Shown one piece after another: positions 10,367-22,038 of a stretch of DNA of 64,000 nt (position 1 is the stretch's first letter; each line of letters begins with the position of its first letter). The notes under the pieces were generated by a model that worked only from the letters and a program-made list of their open reading frames with translations, made no database searches and had not been told where the DNA came from. This stretch comes from Moniliella sp. 'wahieum' (taxonomy: Eukaryota > Basidiomycota > Moniliellomycetes > Moniliellales > Moniliellaceae): assembly GCA_003971905.1 (NCBI GenBank), contig RSEE01000022.1, forward strand, positions 372,001 to 436,000, in the 5' to 3' direction. A program made the position numbers and the translations under genes.

Positions 10367-11363
10367 TATGAGATCGAGGGCATAAGCGCCACATGAGCCA
10401 AAATTCCTGTTTAGGTAGACCAGCGTGGTGGTTGTTCACTGTTGCCACCGTGACATAAAAATGACCGCGAAATGTGACATGATATGGGGCATGTGGGGGG
10501 ATGTGGTATGTGGCATGAGATGGACCCGCGATACAACTAGGATGATATAGCTATATTGCCAATCCACGCACGCATTTCCTTTTTGTCTACCGCATGTCCT
10601 CCCCCTTCTCAACACCAGCACACCACTTCCTTCCTCCGCTCTCTAGCTCGATTTGATACTTGAAGCAATATCCCGCGCGGGTTGAATTGTACCTCCTGGA
10701 GATTAATCGGCGCGGTTCAAGCACCAGGATTGTATCCTTTTCTCCGTCTCTCTACAAAAAAACGCCCCACACGCGGGTGGTTTTCACCAGATGTCGAACG
10801 AGAGCCGAACGAGAGGGAGGGAGGGCTTCGTCGTCCGGCCGCACCAGCTTCCATCAATATGCAACAGATACGTCCAAAACAAAGTACTAGACCCACAACA
10901 TAATAATGTGTCAGGATGCATCTCAATCATTATAAGGTTCAAGCTGGTCATGGCACATCGACCACAGTATATATAAACGTACACGAGCTGTAACATGTGA
11001 ATACAGTTCTGATGGACCACGGCTTGTTCTTGAATTGTGCTTTTGTGAATGAAGCTGCATGATGGTAGTTGACATGCGACAGACCCAACAGCCCCACCAA
11101 GACCGGATGCGGACGAGGCGATGAAGAACGGGCACGGCAGAGCTGCCGTGGTGGAACAAACTACACCCTCCTCCCTATGGTTGTTGGCTTGGAATAATGA
11201 ATGCCTGGTGATATACTACTGTAATGATATGCAGCCATCAAACAGTCATATACGGAAAACATGTTCATAGTATGATGGCTGGAACAAAAGATTCATCACA
11301 TACGCAACCTATATACATTCTTCGTTTGATCCACTGGACTCGAGCGCCATACTTCCTCTCTTT

Positions 11364-13708
11364 TTAAAAGGGGACAGCAAAGAGAGTGGTAGCCGTCGAG
11401 CTGTTCTCAATCCCAGTCGACGATGCGCTGGCCGAGGAATCGGGAGTCATGCTGCTTTTTGGCGCACCCATTTTTGGCGACGGGGTGGGAGAAGCCAACA
11501 CGACTTTCGACGAGACAGACGCATCCGCCGACGATGAAGCGCTGGACGACGGGGAGAGGAGCGCCAGGGAGCTCGCTGCATCAGCCGTTGAGGAGACGGT
11601 AGGGGTAGGCACCACTGTCGATGAAGGCTCGAGCTGCGACGAAGCAGGCAAGGACTCCGACGACGAAGGGCTGACGCTAGAGCTGGGCTTGGCCGGCTTC
11701 ACGTAGGAAGAAGATGGAGCGGCAGAAGCTTGGTCTGATTCCGACGAGGACTCCGACGACGAAGGGCTGACGCTAGAGCTGGGCTTGGCCGGCTTCACAT
11801 AGGAAGAAGTTGGAGTGGCAGAAGCTTGGTCTGATACCGACGAAGGCACAGAAGTACCCTTATCCGCCTTGCTCTCCGACCACGACTTACTCGCATGGCC
11901 TGACCAATCCGATCCCGCCGACGACGAGGCGACCGAAGAGGAGACGGGCATCCAAGACGAGGCCGATTCCCACCCCGTAGGTGAGGAAGAACTGGCGACC
12001 CAAGAAGACGAGCTGTGCGCACTTGGTACTACGCTAGACGAGGGGTAGTCGGAAGCTTGAACCGAGGACGAGTTAGCAGAGGCGTGGGCGTGTTGCGCCT
12101 CCGACGGCAAAGCCGACGCGGTGGGAAGACTGCTGCTCGCGTCGGAAAGGCTCTGGCTCACACTGGATGCAACCGGGATCGAAGCGTTCACGCTAGGGTA
12201 CACCTGGACGGTAGAGCCGTCGGTCACCGTCACCGTCACGGTAGGACTCGGAGCCGAGTAATGACTGTGCCGGGTTGGCGTGAGCGTGGCAAGGGAAGAT
12301 GAAGCGACGCTAGACGAGTCGGTGAGCGAGTTCCACTTGTAACTTGTCGAAGACGCGGTTGGGGTAGCCGAGCTGGAGGCCGGGGCGGGTTCCCCGCTCG
12401 GGCTGGCAGAAGGCGAGGAGACCGACTGATGGGTAGCCACAGATGCGGACGGTGTGCCCGTCTGGCCTGACGAAGACCCGCTTGAACAGTGAGGAATCCG
12501 AAGAGGCGGTTCTGCTGCGGCCGGGACAAAGGTCAAGTCGAGGAATTTGGTTTGCGACACGGAAAAGCTCTGTGCCTCATGGTTGGTCACCAACCCTCAA
12601 TACTGGTAGAGTTGGGGAGGTTCGAAGCCTGGGAACCAAGCAATTGGTTCTGCTGCCGAGCTCCATCGGTAGCGTTCTTGGCGGGCTTGCCCCAGCTGCC
12701 TGTAGTAACCGAACCGGCGTGCTCCTGGACGAAGAGAGGCAGCAACTGGCCGGAAAGAGGTGAATACTGGAACCGCTGGCTTGACGGTTCTCCCACATAG
12801 CCGGGAGAGTATGTGCAGGGCTCGAGGTGCAGCGGTGCAGGCGGTATCGTGGCGAAAGTGGCACACCAGTTCTGGGCCGTCGCCGTCGCATTCAGCAAGG
12901 GCACAACAACATTGACCGTGATCGTGTCGAGTGCTGTATCCGCCACAGCCGAGCTCGCTCCGCTTGCCGATGACGGCAATCATCTCACCCAGCAATTGCT
13001 GCTCGGTCGCATCCGTAGGGACCAAATACAGGAGCGTGCGCTCGAACTTGCTGGCTTGGAGCGTATAGTTGGTCACAGTGGCATCCAAGAGAGCAAGATC
13101 ATGCGCCTCCTTGGTCGTAATGTTCTGACTCGCCAGGGTAGCATTGGACTGAGCAAGGCTGGTATTGTAGACCGTGTGCAAGACAATGTTTCCGATAATT
13201 TGGTCCTTACTGGGAGTTCCAGCAGGCTGACCACGGGAGGGAGCATCATTGTACGTGTCGTGCGCAACAGTGACATACCCGGGAATTGAGCTTGGACCAG
13301 CCAAAGAGCCATCCCGCTTGCAGTTAGAAGTCTGTACAGGATAGGGGGAAATGGGTCAGTATGTCACGACCGGTAGGATGTAGGCTGAGTGTGGGGCCGA
13401 GTGCGGGAGTGAAGACATACCATGCTCACTTTCGACCTCTTCTGTTGGCGGGAAGAGTTGGGGCGATGGGGCTTGCGGGCAGAGAAGCGCTGCTCACCGG
13501 GGCCACTGGGGCCTTGGGCGCGAGCCCAACCGGGTTGAGCCGCCTTGAAAGGGTGAGCAGGGGCTGCACCGCGGGGTTGAGAGTACTTTCGCTGTTGCAG
13601 GTCGCGGCCGAGGTTGGAGTTGACAGGATAGGCCTCAACGGCGGGGCTGCTGCCAACCAGGGCAAGCAGTCCCGTCAGGGCTGCAAAGGCGGGCGAAAGG
13701 ACGACCAT
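11364..13708 (-). CDS. Secreted Ser/Thr-rich glycoprotein of unknown function
   Basis: I do not recognise a family. The ATG at 13708 opens a signal peptide (MVVLSPAFAALTGLLALVGS), with a QQRK dibasic site soon after. One clear intron, 13332-13420, has donor GTATGT, acceptor TACAG and a CTGAC branch-like motif. The second exon (about 12980-13330) encodes a soluble region rich in N-glycosylation sites, then a region with a few cysteines (about 12600-12975). The last ~400 residues are a Ser/Pro/Ala-rich stalk. This holds two tandem copies of a ~35-residue module containing SSYVKPAKPSSSVSPSSSES (about 11650-11850). The end (ATTLFAVPF) is only weakly hydrophobic, so a GPI anchor is not supported. 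Frame breaks near 12590 and 12985 fit one lost base each. A cell-wall or secreted role is inferred from composition. Confidence 0.7.
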
Positions 13709-13942
13709 TCTGGGTTAAGGTTGCAAAAGCGACAATAAGAGGGGTGGGGGCGGAAGGGTAAGGTATGCGCGGGGGTCACCAGGACTCGAGGCAGACGAGA
13801 GGATGGGGAGCACAGCCAGCTGTGATGGGAAAGAAGAGAGCACCAGGCTCAGGGCAAGGGGGTGGCAGTGAGTTGGTTTGCAAAGCACAGATGGAGGTGG
13901 GGGAAAGAGAAAGGGACACACCTGCCCAACCGCAGCTGTGTT

Positions 13943-13950
13943 GTTATATA
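13943..13950 (-). promoter_or_regulatory. TATA-like element upstream of the Ser-rich secreted protein
   Basis: TATATAAC on the minus strand lies about 235 bp before the ATG at 13708. The fit is reasonable, but the transcription start is unknown. Confidence 0.35.
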
Positions 13951-14188
13951 CTGTCCGTGCGGATAGGAGCAGGGCAAGGACCAGTGCGACCAGATCCGCT
14001 GCATCTACCAACACCAACAGCCGCGCTGAGCTGCCCGCTGAGGCAACGCGGCCCCGACGCATAGAGTCTACGCGAGCATGTCGGGGATTGGAGAGATTAT
14101 GATTGATCGATTACCGCGGCCAATTGCCCTGGGCGGTCTGATCGATCTGATCGATGACCGTTGTTCTGTGTTTCCTCAGAGAGCGCCT

Positions 14189-14210
14189 ACTCAGTCACTC
14201 AGTACTCAGT
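14189..14210. repeat. Heptad array, ACTCAGT units
   Basis: Three ACTCAGT units occur at 14189, 14197 and 14204. The last two abut, which creates the palindrome AGTACT at their junction. Confidence 0.8.
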
Positions 14211-14637
14211 GTATACTGCAGTCATAGTCAGTAGTACTCAATACTCAGTTGATGCAGGCGATACAGATCATTGATCATCTAACAGAAACCATCAACACCA
14301 TCGACACCATCAAAACCACGGCTAATAAACTAGGCTTTTGGGCCGGGGGTGGGTGGCTGTATGTTCCAGGCACTAGGTAGGTACAACTGTTCCTAGCTTC
14401 GGTCAAATTCAAATGTAGACCCCAACCTTCCTCTGACGCGTCTGACGCCCGCGCATACGCACGACACTGGTGCAGTGGCCCTGTCTCCCGGCAACCCGGC
14501 GCCATGGGGTTGCAAATTGCACGGCCAAGCCAGGGCGTTGTCTGCGGTGCCGGCTTGGCTCTGCGCTAGAAACGGAAGGTCTTTCTCGGCAAGGCCATAC
14601 ATTCCACCTTCAGCGTTGCTACTCTCGCATGTCGGTC

Positions 14638-14672
14638 AGTACTCTGTACTCATGTACTGAGTACTCAGTCTG
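14638..14672. repeat. Heptad array, core AGTACT with variants
   Basis: AGTACTC (14638), TGTACTC (14645), ATGTACTG (14652, 8 bp) and AGTACTC (14660) follow each other with almost constant 7-bp spacing. Confidence 0.75.
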
Positions 14673-15235
14673 AGATCGGAGCTGAGACGCTGAGGAGTCG
14701 CTAACTGACAGGGACAGAGGACCCTGGGTGGGCGCGTCACACGTCACCAGGGACGCGGCAGGGGGCGGCACTACACTGTCTACCTTCCTCTTGCGGCAAT
14801 GCGCGCTTCTTCTTTGCCAAGCACCCAGTCCAGCTGCCTGCTCTGCGGTGGCACCAGTCACACTCACTACGAGTCACTACGAGTAGTCAGCAGGCTACCC
14901 GCCATCGCAAGGTGACATTCCCATCTACGCACCCACCTTCTCTCTCTGCCACCCTCCCCCACAAGTCCTATGCCAGCGTGCGTCAGCGCATCAGCAGCAG
15001 CTCGGCACTACTACGCCATACTCGCGCATCCCAGGTTGCAGTATCATGCACACCACCATATCACATTGCATGTCGGCGCCCACAGGCGCCCACCAGACGG
15101 ACCATCGCTTCATACTCAGATTTCAGATCTTCAGATCTCATCAGTCATCCCAAACACCTCGCGCCCCCGCTCGGCTCGGCGCTCACACGCTCACCCCACA
15201 GTGGCCACCCGGACCGACGGAAGGCCGAAGACTTG

Positions 15236-15268
15236 AAGCTTCCTTGAAGAGCTTGAAGCTTGAAGCTT
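15236..15268. repeat. Heptad array, core AAGCTT
   Basis: AAGCTT occurs at 15236, 15256 and 15263. The last two are exactly 7 bp apart with a G spacer. The same AAGCTTG unit recurs at 48254-48267. Confidence 0.85.
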
Positions 15269-15283
15269 GACATGTGACAGCGC

Positions 15284-18200
15284 TCATGCGCGCATAGGGG
15301 TGTGGTCGACCACCCTAATGCGATCTTGGAGCGAAGCTGGGATCTCGTCTTGCCTGTGCAGCTTCCCACGCAGCGCCATGAGCTGCGTCACCTCTGCGTC
15401 CGAATAGGCAATGTCCGATGGGCGCTCCTGCAAACCTCCCCTTTCAAACAAGTCGCTTTGGCCGTTTTTGAGTGCCTTCTCCAGCTCCTCCAGCGGGAAC
15501 GCATCCAGCCTCCGTACCATATCAGGCTTGGCAAGCTCCGTCTGCACCCATGAGTGCAAATGCGACTCGGCACTCTCGTTCGTCACAAGGTTGAGGACCA
15601 GCAGCGACTAGCATACCAAAACGTGTGAGAGAATAATTCAGAGCACGATCACTCCCAAGCAGAAGAGGACGTACCTTTTGTTGCCCAAAGCGCCAAACGT
15701 AGCCAAGGTTGAACCAATTGGTCATGGGCACCAAGTCTTGTCCGAAAAACTAAAGGCCACAACAGGTAAGCGACGCGCCTAAGGGCACCACAAAGGGGGA
15801 TGGAAAGACTAAGACGTACGATCACTGTGTCGGCAGCAAGCAAGTTCAAGTTCGCCGATCCTACCCGTGAGTGAAGGAGGAGCACTGACTCTGCTGCCTT
15901 CTCCTGATTCCAAGTTTGTTGGGCAAGTTCAATGTCCTCCTTGCTCGACTGACGGTCGATACGAAGGTAGTTGTAATGCATCACGAGCAAGAGCTCTTCA
16001 ATGACGTCCAGGTCCATCGCTAGTGACGGGACAATCACGCACCGGTGTCCCGTCGCGGCTAGTTCGCTCAGAAGCTGAGTCAGGAGCGTCAACTTGGCAC
16101 TGCCTTGCAGCAATTGGGAAATGGAGGGGTTTAGATCGTGGTTCCTGTTCAAGTACTTGTCTCCGCACAGGAACGTGTTTTGGCACACCCTCAACAGCTC
16201 CAAGAGAATGGACAGCATGCCCTCTCTGGCGACTCTGGGCTTAGCCCGCGCTGCCGGCGCACATAGGGCCTGGATATTACTCAAATTCCGACACAGAATG
16301 TTATGGTATAAGACCTTCTGGGGTGCTGCCAGCGCTCGATACCACCAGCTCCGTCACTCGCAATCCTTCTTCTGCCAACAGTTCGATTCGGCCCCGACGA
16401 AGCCAGTAAGGCTGAAGTTCTTGTTCCATCTCCATCCGCCCGGGTACGTCCTCAAGTGCGGCAGACCGACCTGGTGTATCGGTGGTATGAATCGTGTTGA
16501 ATACGTTGGCCAAGAGAGATGGGGATAAGGCAGTGTCAGAGAAGAAGATTCCTCTCGAGGAGAGGATCTGTTCCATGTCCTTGCTGCGCTCGAGATCAGT
16601 ACAGGCGGAAGCGTGGAAAACGATCAGTTCCCAATGTTGGACCCGTTGGTTCAACATCTTCAGCAACATGATCGCTTGCATCTGCCACCACCACCTCCGC
16701 TTTGAGGTCAGTCAGGCCAGGTACGGAGGCAATTGTCGATGCGGATGGGTGGAAAAGCTCATAGGCCTCTAGAACATTGTGGTCCCCTTCAATGCCGACA
16801 GTGTTGGCAGAAGGAAGCCACATACGAAATGCGCGAACCCAATGCGCGATGGTGTGCCTTGGAACAAGGAGGAGGAACGGAGAAGCTTCGCGGACGCTGA
16901 AGAGCCAAGAGATGAACTGAACAATCTCAGCTGTCTTTCCCATCCCCGAATCGTCCGTAAGGATCACAGGGCGCATTTGGGCCCAAAGGTTCATCATCTT
17001 GCGAACCGTCTCTTGTTGATATGGTGCCAGAACGCCCTCAGCATTCGCAACTTGCAAACTCGCTTCAGACTCAGTAATGGCTCTGCTTTTTCCTGACCGG
17101 GGCTTCGAACAAGAACGTCACGAGCGTTGAGGTGGCCGTAGTAGGCATCCAGGAGGCTGGCGCGGTATGCTTCATCTTCCAGACTTGCTTGAGTCACTTC
17201 GACCCACGATGCATCTCCATAGTCTAGTCCAACCCATTTGACAAGCGCCCACGCCACGTGCGTTATCGTCTTGCTCGCCTCGGACGGATTTAGCATTTGG
17301 GTGCCATCCAGCTGAGCAATGTGAATCAAGCCACGGATCGAGCGGGGGGGGATGCCTGCCGGACATTCACGTAGCACATTCAGCGACTTTTCCGTCATAC
17401 GCACCCCAATCTCTGCCAACTCGTTCGAAGGGAGGATAGAGGCACGATAGTAAATATCGAGGATGCGCTCAGGGACCATCCAGCTGGCTGGAATGCGTTC
17501 CGCTGCAGACGGATCCGGTCCTGGCCGTTTCTTGCCCACCTGGCTTGAAATTGAGATTGATCGGGTGGAACGGGTGGAACGGGAGAACGGTAATGCACCC
17601 ACGGCTCATTTGGGTTGTGTTCGAGTTGCTCCCACTTGTCGGCATCCGCAATCGCTGTATACTGAGCGCGAGTCCAGTGACGGATGTTGGGAATAGCCCG
17701 GGGTTGACTTGGGGAAAATGGCTGGCTCTTGGTGCTAAACGATTTGAGCAAGGTGGGAAAGACCCGCTCCAGCCATATGCGCGGCACCCAAGCCGTCGAA
17801 CGCCACGACTCATTGGTGAACTTGACGAGGTATTCATGTGTGAGTAACTCGAGTTTCCCGTGCTCAACGCCATGGTTCATGGCGCGAACCTTTTCTGCAT
17901 TTTGAGGGCTGGCTGGGCGCCATGCCAAGATCTTCTCCACCTGAGGCCACTGGAAACAGTCAGGGCAGTTCCAATGCTCCAAGATCTGGACGCGGAACGA
18001 AGCGGCATATTCAGTTCCAGGGGCGTTGTGGTAAGCGGTAACGAGACACTCATAGTGCGCAAATCGCCTGCACCTGATACACCGGAACACAGGCCGAGCA
18101 TAGTCTCCCAGCTCTGACACGTCGTCATCGCTCTCCTGGCCCCACTTTTCATCCGCCTCTTGGGAAGAACGACCAACGGGGTCCAAACCACAGATGTAAC

Positions 18201-18903
18201 ACAGCGCCGGCTCTTCGTAGCACGTCATGCAGGGAATGTCCTCGCGGACCATGCTAGCAGGAAGTTCGGTTAAAACGGGTGGTCTACGACCCTTGGGAGC
18301 CATTTCTGCATTCTCCTCATTGATATCACTCAGAATGCTGGCCTGGCGGTCCTTGGAGAGGCACTTGAAATGGAGGGCGGCGGTGCACTCGGTACAGCGC
18401 AGCCAGGCCCCAGAGAGGCAATGGAGAACTGGCTGGCGGCGGTGGCGGAGGAAGGCATAGTGAATGATTGGTTGACACCATTGCTGAGCATTTGGTATTG
18501 CGAGGCAGGCGGGGGGGCAGCTTGCACACCTGGCAACTGGCAGACGGGACGGGGGAGGGGGGTCAGTAATTGCAACGGCGGAAGCGGGCGGCGCGGCGAC
18601 AACAGTGACAGCCATGACAGAGGCGGTAAAGAAAATAGGGATGGAGATAGATGCCTTTCAACACGCACGATGGCCAGTGGTTATCAATGGTACGCAAATT
18701 TGACGCATAGGTCTGCAGCCCCTGTTCGACGTCGGCATGACTCCCCGGCACTGGAGGGCCATGTAGGCCTGTCGGATGAAGGCCTCCATGTTGGCTGAGA
18801 TGAGCAGTTCTGTCTTGGGCTGAAGGCCGCCAGAAACTTCAACTGTCTCAGAAGTGTTCCCAGCATCGACGTGCTTGCGCTTGCTGGGCCCGGCGGCGGA
18901 CAT
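15284..18903 (-). CDS. PHD-chromodomain-SNF2 protein, Mit1/CHD-like, with degenerate ATPase motifs
   Basis: From N to C: Cys-rich PHD-type fingers (RCASCPPAC, WLRCTECTAALHFKC, CYICG, FRCIRCRRFAHYEC, WNCPDC; about 18510-17950); two chromodomain-like segments (YLVKFTNESWRSTAWVPRIW near 17800; WALVKWVGLDYGDASWVE near 17220); then a SNF2 fold. Motif I reads DDSGMGKT (about 16940), but motif II reads WELIVFHASA where WxxLIVDEAH is expected. The C-lobe keeps LQPYWLRR, RCVIVPSLAMDLDVIEELL, LNLLAADTVI and WRFGQQK. This order resembles S. pombe Mit1 of the SHREC silencing complex. Introns: 15750-15819 and 15608-15674, both with GTACGT donors. Frame breaks occur near 17490, 17087-17091, 16665 and 16340. 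The N-terminal exon (ATG 18903, MSAAGPSKRK) joining the rest is unproven. A nuclear chromatin role is inferred. Confidence 0.7.
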
Positions 18904-20061
18904 GGTGGTGGTGTTGTTTCGGGGTGTGGTGGTGTTTGGCTCGGGATGGCGGTCATGCATCGTAACGCGTCATGGCGAGCATGGACGAAGCGCTTTGTGT
19001 CCATTCGAGTTTTAATTTCAATTTCTATCTTCCTCCAAAAGCGGGTTGCAGTGTCATTTACCCCACACTTCTATGCTGGTTTGGGTGCTTCAGGGGGGAC
19101 GCAGCCGGACAGGCATTGTAGTATTGTGGTGACGACCCGTCAGGGCGACGTGGATTCCCTAGGGAGACGACCCTCTGTGAAGTTGGCCCTAGGCCACTAT
19201 CTTGTCCTCACACCTATTCTTTCCTTGGTACTCCTGTGTTTGCTTCTCCCATGTTTTTTCGCCACACGATCTCAACGCCGCCTTTGCCTCTCTCTCATCT
19301 CTCTCGATATACTCCGATCATATATATCTCTCGTTTTCATACGTCCGAAGCATTATATCTGGGGTCATATCTCTGTTGATAGACTCCCCGGGATCAACGT
19401 TACCAACATTACGGTAATATTCAATGTTGAGGGGATGGGACATTCAACGTTCCGTAAAGTACTCATCAGACTGAGAATAGTGAGTGCTATGATCGAGAGT
19501 TCTTGCAGCGTTTTTCTGTGAATGTATACACTGGCCCGGTTTCATATGGGTCAGGTAGTATAACCACCCCGACGGTCCATAACGCATAGCGCGTAACGTT
19601 CCATATATTAATCCGTCGCTTCATATGGTCCCCCTGTTTCTTGCACGTATGGAGAGCATGGAGGAGCTCGTTATACATCTTGGGGTACTCTCTGTGGAGG
19701 TAATAACCCGGTGACGTTGACACAGATTTACACACAATCATGTTCCAATGCATAAGATAGAGATTATGATGAAGTCGTTATTGTTGACATGATCAAGGCG
19801 ATCCCTCTGTTAATTATCCAAAGACATTAGTGATGGGTCCTATAGGCCTAAAAGTCAGTTCGCTAAGAATAAGTGTATTCCAACGTCAATCAGCGCGACC
19901 AGGCTCTTGCTTGTACTGTGGTGGCTCAGCTGTGGAAAACCCATCTGTGCTGCAATGGGCCCTATGAGTATATAGCACCTAACATTTGCTTACTTGCAAA
20001 CAATTCGTACACATTATAGTATCCTGCAATGCTGTGCGGGACGTACAAACTCGACAGACAT
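18904..20061. other. Intergenic region, no gene seen
   Basis: This 1.16-kb AT-richer stretch lies between the start of the SNF2 gene and the stop of the bZIP gene. Part of it should be the SNF2 promoter. Small open frames here have no recognisable content. Confidence 0.55.
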
Positions 20062-21420
20062 TCAGGCTCTGCTATCGAAGATAGCCGTAACGGAAGATTG
20101 GCAACTTCCTTGCTCTCCCCACCAGGCAGGAGTGGAGGAAGGCATGGCGCATATGTCGGCCCCGACCCTTGACTTGTGCCTTGACCTTGGCCTTGGCTTT
20201 GACTTTGAAGAAGATGCCCCACTCGGTACAGGTGCCGACGTTACAGAGCCTGCGGGTGCATCTTCCTCCGGAGCCAGTGACATGGTGGCCCGGTAGCGGG
20301 CAGCTAAAAGTGCTGGCATTGGAGTGCTCGGCGCCATTCCCGGATAATTCATTCCGGACCCAGTCATGCCGGCCAGTAAGGTGCACCAAAAGTTCTTGAG
20401 ACGACCAGCCAGTCAGTTGTCCCTCCCATGGACTAGAGCCCCAAGCGGGTAGGCCTTGAGCGACGGATATGGGGGAAGTTATGGCTGCTTCGGCGGCAGC
20501 GGAGGCAAGCGCGGAGGAATCGGTAACTGCAGGCGGTGGAGCGGGAACCGAAATGGTGGGAGACGCACTCTCTTGCTTGATGGAAGAAGTGGGAGGATCC
20601 AGGGGACCCCGAATCACCACGTTCGTCTTTGCTGCTTTTGCGTCGCAATGCAACGGACGAACGTTTGCGCGGACGCTTGGGAGGAGGTTTGCGCAAGTCG
20701 GGTAACGTGGGTAAAGACCGGCGACCATCAGAATGGACCGGGGCCAGAGAGGCCTCGGGAGGAAGCTCGGAGTGAGCCTGAAGTGTTTCTAGAACATCGT
20801 GTCCATCATTGTCGTTAGAGTGGGGGTCCCAGGCCTGAGCGAGCGCCGCTCAACCGGGTTAAACACAAATTGCTCTAGTTCCCGGCGGACATTGTGTGTG
20901 CGCCGAGGAAGCCGCCCATGCCATCCGCCGCAATATGTGATGCGATCACACCAAGCATGACCCGCAATTTGGCATTTTCGAGCATCAGCCGTCGCAGCAG
21001 CCACCGCAGCCGATTAAGTTGGGTCGCCGGGTCGGAGGAAAGGAGCTCAACACGGCACTCGAGGGCACGAATGTACTCCTGCTTGCGTTGACGGAATTCG
21101 CGCTGCGCCAATCGATTCTGGGTCTTGCGTGTCAAGGCAGCATCACCGGCGGGCACAAATGAGTGGGTCGAGACCGAAGTGGAGGTCTGGGCAGCCAAAG
21201 CCTCCAGCGAAGGGTCGACCTTCATGGATGGGTTAGCGGCCAGCGGTGATTGGGGATGGCCGGCTAGGCTATGCTGGTGGGAATGGACATGCTTGGATCG
21301 GCGGCTGGACATGGCATGCTGTGCTGCGGCAGCGTAGCCGGTCTGGCGATCCTGTGCAGAGAAGGTGCCGTCGTCGAGATCGAGGTCCTCGTCGAGCGGG
21401 TCGAGGCTTCCCAAGGGCAT
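20062..21420 (-). CDS. bZIP transcription factor, Yap/Pap1-like
   Basis: The ATG at 21420 starts MPLGSLDPLDEDLDLDDG. The basic region (about 21130-21050) reads TRKTQNRLAQREFRQRKQEY, which has the NxxAQxxFR pattern of fungal Yap/Pap1-type factors, followed by a leucine-rich helix (LNRLRWLLRRLMLENAKLR). After the zipper come LEQFVFNPVERRSL, a Lys/Arg cluster (KPPPKRPRKRSS, near 20685) that could be a nuclear signal, and a Ser/Pro/Ala-rich tail ending at 20062. Frame changes near 20890, 20845 and 20620-20330 are needed to keep these pieces together; at least some look like single lost bases, though an intron is not excluded near 20890. The factor should act in the nucleus as a dimer. Which stress or pathway it serves cannot be read from the sequence. 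Confidence 0.72.
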
Positions 21421-22038
21421 AACGGCAGGGGCAGTGGCCGTGGCAATTAGCGTGGGGGCAGTGGTTGGAGGTGAAGAAGCAACCAGCAGCAGCGACAGCG
21501 CCCGCAACGGCAGGAGGGGGGCGGGGGGTGGGGGGTGAATGGGCACTCAGCTGAGCGTGAGACGGTGGGCGTTGCGCCACGGTGGGGGCGGCAGCGGGGA
21601 GGCAGCTGCTGCTGCTGGGCTCGCCGGATGGTGCTTAAGGAACTGGCTGGCGCGGATCGGAAACACGGCCACAGCACCGCACCCGATAAGTGATGGCGCG
21701 AGCCGACACTGCCCCGCCCACCCCCCGCTGCGGGCAGATGCCATCACCGTGCATCACCGTGCCACCGCCTCACCGTGCATCCCCGCCGCACTAGGGTTGG
21801 CCGCTATGTCCGACCGGCACGGCGCCAGTGGCCGATGGCTGTCTGGTCCGGCCCGCCGCGCCGGTGGGCTGCACTAGGCCGTACTCGGCTTGCAGTGGCT
21901 TGTGGGGCTCGCAGCGGCCGGGGCGCTCGGGCGGAATGCAGGCGCCGTTCCGCCTGCGCCACGTCGAGCCCCGGCGGCCGTCTGTTCGGCCACCACGGCG
22001 CATCACCACCACCACCCTCCCATCGCCCCCCTCGCCCC
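21421..22038. promoter_or_regulatory. Shared divergent promoter region of the bZIP and coiled-coil genes
   Basis: This 618-bp GC-rich stretch separates two divergently oriented start codons and must hold both promoters. I see no TATA-like box. Long open frames across it on both strands come from GC-rich composition. Confidence 0.5.

Larger units (their letters stand above)
9526..11363. other. Intergenic region, AT-richer, no gene seen
   Basis: This 1.8-kb stretch lies between the retroelement and the stop of the Ser-rich secreted protein. It holds GAGGCC/CTGAG-type inverted motifs (10020-10090) and two heptad arrays (10134-10149, 10354-10366). Short open frames on both strands have no recognisable content. 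Confidence 0.6.
13709..15283. other. Intergenic region rich in palindrome-cored heptads
   Basis: This 1.57-kb stretch is upstream of the secreted protein and downstream of the SNF2 gene. It contains several heptad arrays (14189-14210, 14638-14672, 15236-15268) and GATCGATCTGATCGATGA near 14139. No coding region is supported. Confidence 0.65.

Noticed and set aside
18658..18960. Separate small gene MSAAGPSKRK... upstream of the SNF2 protein
   Set aside because: It is in the same frame as the following PHD-coding exon and ends only just before it, so I treat it as the likely N-terminal exon, with low certainty.
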